Origin: a virus
Virus record (IMG/VR): IMGVR_UViG_3300046028_005303
Coordinates: 1-52,644 of that record
DNA length: 52,644 nucleotides
Strand: one strand, 5' to 3'
The translations under genes were made by a program, and so were the position numbers. Positions 26,526-34,301 of this stretch are shown here, piece after piece (position 1 is the stretch's first letter; every line of letters starts with the position of its first letter). The notes beneath the pieces were generated by a model that was not told the origin of the DNA, searched no databases, and worked only from the letters and a program-made list of their open reading frames with translations.

Positions 26526-28322
26526 TTGAGAAAATCAAATTTGAATTCAGAAAATAATACTGAAAATAAAACACCTAAGAAAGAAAGAATTAGGCAAATA
26601 ATAAAAGAACCAAAAGAAAAATTTTTAACAACAAATCAAGAAGAATATTGGAAAATTTTAGGTGAAAATGAAATTACCTTATGTTTTGGACCTGCTGGTG
26701 TGGGAAAAGCACAGCCTTTAGATTCCATTATTTATACTCCTGATGGTGAAAAAACTATGGGGGATATTGAAGTTGGTGATTATGTGATTGGTGAAGATGG
26801 TAAAAAAACTAAAGTGATTGCCACACATCCTCAAGGAATTAAACCTATTTATAGAGTTTTATTTAATGATGGTTCTTTTACTGAAACATGTAATGAACAT
26901 TTATGGTTTACACAAACAGAAAAAGATAGAAATAATCGTACAAAAATTAAAGGTGAAAGATTTAAAAATCCATTAAAAGGGAGTGTTAAAGAATTATCAG
27001 AAATAAGAGAAAGTATTATTTCTAGTCGTGGATATAAAAACCATACGATTCCAATAACTAAACCTGTAAATTTTAATGAAGTTCCTCTTTTTGTAAAACC
27101 ATATTTAATGGGTATTTTATTGGGTGATGGTGGACTTTCACAGGAAAGAATAACATTTACTACTGCTGATACTGAAATAGTTGATAATATCAATTATTTA
27201 ATTCCTGAAACTTGTGTTCTTAAAGAAGTACCATCTGCTAAATATGGTTATTCAATTGTTTCTAAACGAATAGAGACTTCTAATAATTTAATTCTCGATG
27301 AAATTAGAGAGTGTAGGTTAAATAGTATAAAAAGTATAAATAAATTTATACCTAAAAAATATCTTTTTAATTCAGTAGAAAATAGAATAGAACTTTTACA
27401 AGGATTATTAGATAGTGATGGATATGTAAATAGAAATGGAACATCAGTTTTTTACACAACAACATCAGTAGAACTAATGAATGATGTTAAATTTTTAGTA
27501 AATAGTTTAGGTGGTGTAGTCAATATCACTAATAAAAAACCTTTTTACAGAGATAAAAATGGTAATAAAATTATTTGTAATATCGCATATACATTAACAA
27601 TAAATCTTCCAAACGATATAAAACCATTTAAACTCAAAAGAAAATTAGATTTAGTAAAACCAAAAACTAAATACCCCCCAAAAAGATTTATAACTAGTAT
27701 TGATTATGTTGGAGATAAAGAAGCTAAATGTATAACTATTGATTCTGAAAACCAATTATATTTAACTGATAATTTCATAGTGACACATAACTCGTACATT
27801 GCCATGAAAAAAGCAGTGACATTATTATGGGACGATAAAAATAAGTATGAAAAAATTATAATAGTAAGACCAGCAGTAGAAGCTGAAGAAAAGTTAGGAT
27901 CATTACCAGGTAATTTAGAAGAAAAACTTGACCCATATATTTATCCGTCTTATTATTTATTGAATAAAATTATTGGTAAAGAATGTAGAGAAAAATTAAA
28001 ACAAGAAGGTTTTATTGAAGTAGCTGCTTTAGCTTTCATGAGAGGATGGAATGTTGATAATACGATTCTTATATTTGAAGAAGCACAAAATACAACACCT
28101 TCACAAATGAAACTTTTACTAACAAGAATAGGATATAATTCAAAGTTTTTTATTTCAGGTGATTTAGAACAATCAGATAAATTTAAAGATAAAACAAAAA
28201 CAGGATTATATGATGCTAAGGTGAGATTAGAGAATATAAAAAATGTTGGTTTTTTTGAATTTGATACAAAAGATATTGTTCGTAATCCTATAATTGGCGA
28301 AATATTAAAAAGGTATGATTAA
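26526..28322 (+). CDS. PhoH-like ATPase interrupted by an in-frame intein
   Basis: P-loop ATPase of the PhoH family, common in T4-like phages; its role there is unsettled (RNA or nucleotide metabolism is proposed). The start is TTG at 26526, as no ATG occurs early in the frame. Host motifs: FGPAGVGK^SYIAM (P-loop, split after residue 61), IIIVRPAVEAEEKLGSLPGN, FMRGWNVDNTILIFEEAQN (Walker B), SGDLEQSD and the C-terminal DIVRNPIIGEIL. Without the intein the host is 237 residues, a normal length. The N-terminal 55 residues are a basic, Asn/Lys-rich extension. Confidence 0.93.
   Translation: MRKSNLNSENNTENKTPKKERIRQIIKEPKEKFLTTNQEEYWKILGENEITLCFGPAGVGKAQPLDSIIYTPDGEKTMGDIEVGDYVIGEDGKKTKVIATHPQGIKPIYRVLFNDGSFTETCNEHLWFTQTEKDRNNRTKIKGERFKNPLKGSVKELSEIRESIISSRGYKNHTIPITKPVNFNEVPLFVKPYLMGILLGDGGLSQERITFTTADTEIVDNINYLIPETCVLKEVPSAKYGYSIVSKRIETSNNLILDEIRECRLNSIKSINKFIPKKYLFNSVENRIELLQGLLDSDGYVNRNGTSVFYTTTSVELMNDVKFLVNSLGGVVNITNKKPFYRDKNGNKIICNIAYTLTINLPNDIKPFKLKRKLDLVKPKTKYPPKRFITSIDYVGDKEAKCITIDSENQLYLTDNFIVTHNSYIAMKKAVTLLWDDKNKYEKIIIVRPAVEAEEKLGSLPGNLEEKLDPYIYPSYYLLNKIIGKECREKLKQEGFIEVAALAFMRGWNVDNTILIFEEAQNTTPSQMKLLLTRIGYNSKFFISGDLEQSDKFKDKTKTGLYDAKVRLENIKNVGFFEFDTKDIVRNPIIGEILKRYD
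26709..27791 (+). other. Class 3-type LAGLIDADG intein in the PhoH P-loop
   Basis: A 361-residue insertion between AGVGK and SYIAM. It begins AQPLDSIIYT (Ala1) and ends IVTHN before Ser+1. It shows Trp after block B (NEHLW), Cys at the block F position (AKCITID) and Thr in block G (VTHN), the class 3 set. Endonuclease motifs: PYLMGILLGDGG and IELLQGLLDSDGY. It aligns along its length with the helicase intein, including MGDIEVGDYVIG, HPQGIKPIYRVLFNDG, NKFIP and PFKLKRK stretches. Confidence 0.92.
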
Positions 28323-28359
28323 AACTTTATTTATTTAAATTTTTTTATTATATTTTATT

Positions 28360-29010
28360 ATGGAATTATTTATAAGTATCGATGGCGTTTTAAGGAACAC
28401 TATCCAAAAATTTGATTATCACTACAAAGATTATTTTTTTAATACCGAGTCACCTTCAGAAGAAACTTTTGAATATGGTATAAATGAACCAATATATAAT
28501 GATAATCTTTTTAATTCGTACAAATTTCAGTCATATGATGAATTTATAAAATTTACATATTTTGATTTCCCTATAGAAATTTATGGTCATGCGGGTTTAA
28601 GTTACCATCAATCTTGTACAGAATTAAATTCTTTGATTTTTGAGAATCCACATATTAATGTTACATTAATAGGTCATACTGAAAAAGGTAAGGGGAAACC
28701 GGCAACTCTTTTCTTCTTATCTAAGAATGGTGTTATGTGTGATTCTATTAGATTTGTTTCTTTAGATAAAATGAACAAATTATGGAATGAATGTGATTTA
28801 TGGATAACAGATAATAAAGAAATAATTAATTCTTGTCCTAAGAATAAAAAAGTAATTAAATTTAATACACCGTATAATAATCACTTTACAAATTCAATAG
28901 AAATAAATAAATTATCTCAAATAAATAAAGAATGCTTGAAATATTCGGAAAAAACTATTACATCGACATTGATGGGATTACTTCAAAATGTCAAATCCAA
29001 GATCCAATAA
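28360..29010 (+). CDS. Degenerate HAD-like protein
   Basis: A 216-residue protein starting LFISIDGVLRN, like motif I of HAD phosphatases and nucleotidases (DxDG), but the nucleophilic first Asp is Ser here. A second part, LWNECDLWITDNKEIINSCP followed by KVIKFNTPYN, resembles the C-terminal end of phage 5'-nucleotidase-like HAD proteins. INVTLIGHTEKGKGKPATLFFL could be motif II with the Thr/Ser and Lys. The missing Asp suggests no phosphatase activity, perhaps a binding or structural role. The last 79 bases overlap the next gene in another frame. Confidence 0.5.
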   Translation: MELFISIDGVLRNTIQKFDYHYKDYFFNTESPSEETFEYGINEPIYNDNLFNSYKFQSYDEFIKFTYFDFPIEIYGHAGLSYHQSCTELNSLIFENPHINVTLIGHTEKGKGKPATLFFLSKNGVMCDSIRFVSLDKMNKLWNECDLWITDNKEIINSCPKNKKVIKFNTPYNNHFTNSIEINKLSQINKECLKYSEKTITSTLMGLLQNVKSKIQ

Positions 29011-29219
29011 AAAAAGAAGGAGAAAGTGAAACTTTAGAAATAAACATTTTTAAATACGAAACAATTAAAATGTGTTTAGATCGTATTTTAAATGAATATG
29101 TTGAAATGGATGAACAAATTGTTCCATTCTCACAAAACGAAGTTTCAGTTTCTTTTAAAATTGCGTTTAACACACTAATAAAAAATAAAATATTATTAGA
29201 AGAAGATGAATATGAATAA
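28932..29219 (+). CDS. Conserved-looking small protein, unknown function
   Basis: A 95-residue protein: LEIFGKNYYIDIDGITSKCQ, then ETLEINIFKYETIKMCLDRI and a final NEVSVSFKIAFNTLIKNKIL. The regular helix and the Y-Y-I-D-I-D start look like a real, conserved protein of T4-like phages of this type. The start overlaps the end of the HAD-like gene by 79 bases and its end overlaps the next gene by 14 bases, so the three are coupled. No function can be assigned. Confidence 0.6.
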   Translation: MLEIFGKNYYIDIDGITSKCQIQDPIKKEGESETLEINIFKYETIKMCLDRILNEYVEMDEQIVPFSQNEVSVSFKIAFNTLIKNKILLEEDEYE

Positions 29220-30276
29220 AGAAAATATTGAAAAATTAGAAAATTCGTTACATAATTTAATCTCTAACGAACATGTTATTTATTTTTTAACTTATGATAC
29301 TAAGAATAATCCTAGAGCATCAGTTAAATATATTTATGACCTTGCATTAACATTAAAAAACAATGGGTATAATGTTAAAATATTAGTTGAAGATAAAACA
29401 TATCAAGGAGTACAATCATGGTTAGGAAATGATTATGATTCATTAGATGTTTTAACAATTAAAGACGATAAAGTTGAAATAAAAATAGAAGATATTGTTG
29501 TTGTTCCAGAATATTATTCTAACATATTAGAAAACCTTTCTAATATTAAATGTACTAAAGTTATGTTAGTACAACAAAAAGAATATATTTACGAAACATT
29601 ACCAATTGGTAGTAGATGGATTAATTTTGGTTTTGATAAAATAATCACTACAACAGAATATACTAAAAAATATATAATTGAGTATTTTAAAGATGTTAAT
29701 GTATTTATTATTCCACCAATAATCGGAGAAAACTTTAAACCAAATGAAAAAACACCTAATCCGACTATTTCTATTTCTTGTAGAGATAGATCAATCAATA
29801 AAAAAATTATATCAGAATTTTATTTAAAATATCCACAATTAAGATGGATAAATTTTAAAGATATGAATCAATTAACATATGAAGAATTTTCAGACGCGTT
29901 AAAAGATTCTTTTGTTTCCGTTTGGGTAGATGATGATTCAACTTTCGGTACGTTTCCATTGGAATCCATGAAATGTGGCGTACCTGTAATTGGTAAAATA
30001 CCTAAAAACGAACCAGATTGGTTAGATGAAAATGGAATGTGGACATATGATGAAAATAAAATTACTGAAATTTTAGGTAAGTATGTTATGGCTTGGATTG
30101 AAGGTGTTGAACTAACAGACGAAGTTAAACAAAAAATGAAGGATACATTGTTACCTTATGAAAAAGAAATAACTGAAAAGAATATTACAGTTATTTTTGA
30201 ATCTTTTAAAACAAATAGAATAACAGTCATAGAAAAGGCATTAGAAAAATTAAATAACGAAGAAATTAAAGTATGA
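29206..30276 (+). CDS. Glycosyltransferase, GT-B-like
   Basis: A 356-residue protein with a two-domain Rossmann layout. Seen: EHVIYFLTYDTKNNPRASVKY and a following Rossmann-type helix, DIVVVPEYYSNIL, KVMLVQQKEY, KIITTTEYTKKYI, VFIIPPIIGENF (hinge), ISISCRDRS, and the C-terminal donor-site part SVWVDDDSTFGTFPLESMKC followed by GVPVIGKIPKNEPDWL. The F-P-L-E-S-M-x-C-G-V-P-V-I stretch is the E-x(7)-E-type end of GT-B enzymes. The start may be ATG 29206 or 29212. It overlaps the next glycosyltransferase by four bases, so the two likely act in one pathway. Confidence 0.7.
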   Translation: MNMNKENIEKLENSLHNLISNEHVIYFLTYDTKNNPRASVKYIYDLALTLKNNGYNVKILVEDKTYQGVQSWLGNDYDSLDVLTIKDDKVEIKIEDIVVVPEYYSNILENLSNIKCTKVMLVQQKEYIYETLPIGSRWINFGFDKIITTTEYTKKYIIEYFKDVNVFIIPPIIGENFKPNEKTPNPTISISCRDRSINKKIISEFYLKYPQLRWINFKDMNQLTYEEFSDALKDSFVSVWVDDDSTFGTFPLESMKCGVPVIGKIPKNEPDWLDENGMWTYDENKITEILGKYVMAWIEGVELTDEVKQKMKDTLLPYEKEITEKNITVIFESFKTNRITVIEKALEKLNNEEIKV

Positions 30277-31055
30277 AAAATATAACAATTATTTTACCAA
30301 TACATGAATGGAATGATGATTATCGGATAATGTTTGAAAATGCGGTTAAATCGGTCGAAGAATTTTATAATGATGTTAAATTAATTATTGTTGGTCCTAA
30401 AAATATAACATCAAATATTAATATTATATCAGATAAAATCGAATCTAAAATATTAATAAACAAAGGTGAAACTGATTTTTGTAGTCAAATAAATTTAGGG
30501 ATTGATAACTGTGATACCGAATGGTTTTCAATACTTGAAATAGATGACGAATATAGACCATCATGGTTGAAATTTATGAACACATATAGCAAGGAAAATC
30601 CAACGGTAGATGTTTTTCTACCTATTGTTAGAGATATTAATGTTGAAGGTACTTTTTTAAGTTTCACAAACGAAGCAACTTGGGCATATGGATTCTCAGA
30701 AAAACAAGGGTTTTTGGATAATGAAGCACTTTTAGATTATCAAAATTTCCAAATTAGTGGTGGATTATATAGAACATCAGTTATTAAAGAACATGGTAAA
30801 TTAAAAGATAATATAAAATTAACTTTTGGGTATGAGTTTTTATTAAGACTAACACATAATGGTATATCTATTATGACTATACCAAAAATAGGATATCAAC
30901 ATGTAAATTTTAGAGAAAACTCATTATTTTGGTCATATAAAAATGATGATAAATTAAAAATATCTGAAGAAGAAGTTAAATTCTGGTTAGATACAGCAAA
31001 AAAAGAATTCTTTTTTAAAAATAAACGAGATATATTGAATTATGTAAAAAATTAA
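30273..31055 (+). CDS. Glycosyltransferase family 2 (GT-A fold)
   Basis: A 260-residue enzyme with the GT2 pattern: ITIILPIHEWNDDYRIMFEN (first strand and nucleotide loop), VKLIIVGPKN, FCSQINLGIDNCDTEWFSIL then EIDDEY (metal-binding D-x-D region), VDVFLPIV, and FQISGGLYRTSVIKEHG followed by YEFLLRLTHNG (the ED-type catalytic region, here with Glu in YEF). It has no membrane segments, so it is a soluble transferase. It is coupled to the GT-B gene upstream and lies two bases from the sigma factor gene. Confidence 0.8.
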   Translation: MKNITIILPIHEWNDDYRIMFENAVKSVEEFYNDVKLIIVGPKNITSNINIISDKIESKILINKGETDFCSQINLGIDNCDTEWFSILEIDDEYRPSWLKFMNTYSKENPTVDVFLPIVRDINVEGTFLSFTNEATWAYGFSEKQGFLDNEALLDYQNFQISGGLYRTSVIKEHGKLKDNIKLTFGYEFLLRLTHNGISIMTIPKIGYQHVNFRENSLFWSYKNDDKLKISEEEVKFWLDTAKKEFFFKNKRDILNYVKN

Positions 31056-31057
31056 TA

Positions 31058-31756
31058 ATGCCCCGTAAGAGAACCCAAAAAGTGTATTTTGGGGAGGACC
31101 AAGAAAAAGCGGTGGTGAGATATTTAGAATCCGAATCCGAAATAGAAAAGAATAAGATATTCAATGAATATTTAAAAGAACCTCTCATTATAATGGTCGA
31201 ATCTATTATTCGACGTTATAAATTATATCGAAAAGATTTAGATTTTTCGGATATACATAGCGATACAATGTCTTTTTTAATTACAAAAATTAATAAATTC
31301 GACCACACAAAAAATCATAAAGCATATTCTTATTTTGGAACAATATGTAAAAATTATTTAATGGGTGCTATACAAAAAGATACAAAAGAAACAAATAGAA
31401 ATGTTTCTTATGAAGATATTTCTTCTGATATAGAAGAAAATTTTAAATATTCTTACGTTATAGATGAAAATTTTATTGATTATGAAGACGTTGTAGTTAA
31501 AATCACCATAAAAATGGAAGAGTTTATGGAAAAAGAAGATTTAACAGAGAATGAAGAAAAATTAGGTTATGCTCTTTTAGAGATTTTTTCAAATTTTGAT
31601 AAAATATTTCAAGTAGGTGATGGAAATAAATTTAATAAAAATTTAATTTTACTTTCATTACGTGAAATGACATCATTATCTACAAAAGAAATAAGGATAT
31701 GTATGAAAAAATTTAAAAAACTTTATAAAGGTATTATTCTAAATTTCATAAATTAA
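31058..31756 (+). CDS. Late transcription sigma factor, gp55-like
   Basis: A small sigma-70 relative that redirects host RNA polymerase to phage late promoters. Seen in 232 residues: VYFGEDQEKAVVRYLESES, IFNEYLKEPLIIMVESIIRR, YKLYRKDLDFSDIHSDTMSF, HKAYSYFGTICKNYL (region 2 helix contacting the -10 element and polymerase), ending with a helical segment (ILLSLREMTSLSTKEIRICM) that may be an HTH. Length and layout fit gp55-type factors of T4-like phages. Its target is probably the TATTTATA element found before many structural genes in this window. The gene lies among late genes and precedes a cluster of structural ones. Confidence 0.75.
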   Translation: MPRKRTQKVYFGEDQEKAVVRYLESESEIEKNKIFNEYLKEPLIIMVESIIRRYKLYRKDLDFSDIHSDTMSFLITKINKFDHTKNHKAYSYFGTICKNYLMGAIQKDTKETNRNVSYEDISSDIEENFKYSYVIDENFIDYEDVVVKITIKMEEFMEKEDLTENEEKLGYALLEIFSNFDKIFQVGDGNKFNKNLILLSLREMTSLSTKEIRICMKKFKKLYKGIILNFIN

Positions 31757-31763
31757 AATAATA

Positions 31764-31773
31764 TATATTTATC
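31764..31773 (+). promoter_or_regulatory. Putative late promoter-like element (TATATTTATC) before gene 31779
   Basis: Matches the (G/A)ATATTTATA element except for the first and last bases and ends five bases before the ATG at 31779. Weaker than the other examples. Confidence 0.25.
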
Positions 31774-31778
31774 ATATT

Positions 31779-32156
31779 ATGAGAGAAAGAAAAAATTTAA
31801 TATCACTAAATACAGATTCAGCATTAGCTTTAATGCAAGAAATTTATAATGATATTGTGGAACAAAAAAATACTGCGTCAATGATAACAAAAAAAATGTT
31901 ATCATTTATGAAAGATTCTGAAGATATGAGTGTTATTGGACCCGTGATAAAAGAACAACAAAAAATTTTAAATGATTGTACTGAAAAGAAAATATCATTA
32001 GTTAAACTTCAAAGTGCATTATTAAAACAAACTCAAGGATCTTCTTCAAATTCTAATATGGGTAAATTACAATTGACTGAAGATGATAAACTTTTGTTAG
32101 AAAAGTTAATGTCTGAACCTGACAATGAATCAAATGATGGTGTTTATAAATTATAA
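31779..32156 (+). CDS. Hypothetical small coiled-coil protein
   Basis: A 125-residue protein that is almost fully helical: TDSALALMQEIYNDIVEQKN, MSVIGPVIKEQQKILNDCTE, ISLVKLQSALLKQTQG. Its length and the central helix pair recall T4 gp16, the small terminase subunit (164 residues), but I see no diagnostic motif. The stop codon overlaps the start of the next gene by one base. Treat as an unassigned virion-assembly protein. Confidence 0.55.
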   Translation: MRERKNLISLNTDSALALMQEIYNDIVEQKNTASMITKKMLSFMKDSEDMSVIGPVIKEQQKILNDCTEKKISLVKLQSALLKQTQGSSSNSNMGKLQLTEDDKLLLEKLMSEPDNESNDGVYKL

Positions 32157-34099
32157 TGAGTAAATTAAGAAATACTAAAAATTCTCTTTTATCATTAATT
32201 GAAGGTATAAAAAAAATTAATGATGACCCAAAAGGATTTTCAAATTCATTTGAAAATAAATATCCTAAAAATATACCGTCAACAAATGATTTTGTTGGTA
32301 AGAAACTTGATAGTTTAAAACAAAGAAAAAACCAAAAAAAAGAAAACAAAAAAGATATTTTCAATGAAATTTTAGAAGTTGTTGAACAATTTTTAAGTGT
32401 TGACAAAAAAACTAAACAATCTGAAATATCACAAAGTGGTTCTACAGTAAATTCAGAAAAAAACAACGTCAAAAAAAAAATAAATAGACATGCAATAAGT
32501 GCAAGTGAAAAGGCTTTAGCGTCAGCTAAGGAAATAGTGATAAAAAGGTTATCTGAATGTTTATTTGTTGGCGATGGTATTTGTGGTACAAACAGACCTA
32601 TTACTGGTGACACAATAAACTTAAGACCTGAAGAATTCGATTTATTAGATATTTTAACTGTTGATCCGGCGTCATCATTAGGTCAAATTGTTTATGAACC
32701 TAAATCAACAGAAAGAAATAAACAAAAAGTTAATAGAGAATTATACACCATATTTAGTGGAGGTACATATGATTTTATTTCTAATAACGATAATACATTA
32801 TTTACAACTACTTGGGATGTAAATAACCAACATTATACATTTTCAGGATTAACACAAGGAAATGTTTCAGGTATAAAAGTACAAGATTTTATATCTGATT
32901 ATTATTCATCGATAGAGTTTCCTGAAATAAATGATATAATTAAAACCGGAATGTTGTTAACAATTCAGGGAGGTCAAAATAGTGGTAAAACTATTCAATT
33001 TGATAAATCATTAAATCTTGTCGACAGGTTATTAAAAAAGTTACTTTCTGTTTGTGGTTCAGATACAAAAAAAGATGAACTTAAAAATCAAAATGCCGTT
33101 GATATGTTTGACGAAAATGAAGAAGATATTGAATCCTATTTTGATTTTGATGATGTTGAAGGAATTGATTTAGATGATGAAAATTTAAGATATAGAGGGG
33201 TTTTAAAATTTAAAGATTGTTATAATTTTGAAATAGATGTTGATGATACACATATGGAAGATTTTGTTTATTTAGTAAAAAATAAACAAGCAAAAAAAGT
33301 TATTGATGATGTATTAACAAAAGTCGCTACCGATGCTAATGAACAATCTAATAATTCATTAAAAATACCTGATTTATTTTCTAATTTAATAAATAACTTT
33401 ATACTTAACTTACCTAAGGCATTAATAATGTCTGTATTGTCTGCAAAAATGTTTTTACCTTTAATTATTCTTTACAAATATTTTAAAATGATGTCACTAA
33501 ATGTTATTTTAAATGTTAAAGATTTAATTAAAAAATTTAATAAGGCTATTTTTAATATTGTAAAAGATTTATTTTGGTTATTCATAAATGAATTTTGGAG
33601 ACTTATTAAAATAGATTTAATTGCGTTTGTAACTAAATTAGTAAAAAAAATAATTAAAGAAAAATATAAAAGATATGTCCTTATCGTTTCATCTTTAATA
33701 AATCTATTAAAGAGTGTTCAACAAACAAATGTTGATAATTGTTTCAGTATTTTTGAATTAATACTTAAAACTATTAATGGTGCGATTAATATGAAAGGTC
33801 CAATATCGATACCTTCTGTTTTATTATTCACAGCTGATTTAAGTTCAGGATATAGTAAAGAACGTGCTTTTTTAAGTATTGTTGAAAAAATGTCTTCTCT
33901 TGGTGTTAATACAGGTCCAATATATGGTGAAGATAATCAGTTATTAACCATAGTAAAATCTATAATTGATGGACATATTGAAGAGGAGGATACGAATTCT
34001 TTTGTAAAAATAGTACTAAAAGGTGGGTATTTACCAGGACCTTTAGGTGGTGCGGTGATACCTCCAGGTGTGATTACTGGTGTTGGTAAAAAAATATAA
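32156..34099 (+). CDS. Putative tail/baseplate structural protein with hydrophobic helices
   Basis: A 647-residue protein. The N-terminal 120 residues are Lys/Asn rich and helical. A middle part has short strands (IFSGGTYDFISNN, LLTIQGGQNSGKTIQFD) and an acidic stretch (DENEEDIESYFDFDDVEGID). Residues about 410-540 hold hydrophobic helices (ALIMSVLSAKMFLPLIILYK; LFWLFINEFWRLIK). The C-terminus is Gly/Pro rich (GGYLPGPLGGAVIPPGVITG), like the ends of several baseplate or injection proteins. The GQNSGKT segment resembles a P-loop but lacks a Walker B partner. It is placed between the sigma factor and an OB-fold spike-type gene, consistent with a baseplate or membrane-interacting part. Confidence 0.55.
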   Translation: MSKLRNTKNSLLSLIEGIKKINDDPKGFSNSFENKYPKNIPSTNDFVGKKLDSLKQRKNQKKENKKDIFNEILEVVEQFLSVDKKTKQSEISQSGSTVNSEKNNVKKKINRHAISASEKALASAKEIVIKRLSECLFVGDGICGTNRPITGDTINLRPEEFDLLDILTVDPASSLGQIVYEPKSTERNKQKVNRELYTIFSGGTYDFISNNDNTLFTTTWDVNNQHYTFSGLTQGNVSGIKVQDFISDYYSSIEFPEINDIIKTGMLLTIQGGQNSGKTIQFDKSLNLVDRLLKKLLSVCGSDTKKDELKNQNAVDMFDENEEDIESYFDFDDVEGIDLDDENLRYRGVLKFKDCYNFEIDVDDTHMEDFVYLVKNKQAKKVIDDVLTKVATDANEQSNNSLKIPDLFSNLINNFILNLPKALIMSVLSAKMFLPLIILYKYFKMMSLNVILNVKDLIKKFNKAIFNIVKDLFWLFINEFWRLIKIDLIAFVTKLVKKIIKEKYKRYVLIVSSLINLLKSVQQTNVDNCFSIFELILKTINGAINMKGPISIPSVLLFTADLSSGYSKERAFLSIVEKMSSLGVNTGPIYGEDNQLLTIVKSIIDGHIEEEDTNSFVKIVLKGGYLPGPLGGAVIPPGVITGVGKKI

Positions 34100-34100
34100 T

Positions 34101-34301
34101 ATGGAAAAGAAAAGAATAATAGAAATTATTGATGATATAAAAGATAAACCTAATAAAGATTTATTAGAATGTGAATTTGTTCTTTTTGAAGAATATGAAA
34201 AAACAAAAGAAATAGTTATAGAATTAACTAAACATATGGATACTATAGAAGAAATGCATTCTAAAATTATTTCTGAAATTGAGAAAAGAAAAAATTTATG
34301 A
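34101..34301 (+). CDS. Hypothetical small helical protein
   Basis: A 66-residue acidic, fully helical protein (KRIIEIIDDIKDKPNKDLLE; EIVIELTKHMDTIEEMHSKI). The ATG at 34101, just after the previous stop, is chosen over an upstream GTG that lies inside that gene. The end overlaps the next start by four bases. No function assigned. Confidence 0.55.
   Translation: MEKKRIIEIIDDIKDKPNKDLLECEFVLFEEYEKTKEIVIELTKHMDTIEEMHSKIISEIEKRKNL

Noticed and set aside
32940-33000. P-loop (GQNSGKT) in the 647-residue structural protein
   Set aside because: No Walker B or other NTPase motif follows, and the segment lies among short beta strands; a chance match is likelier.
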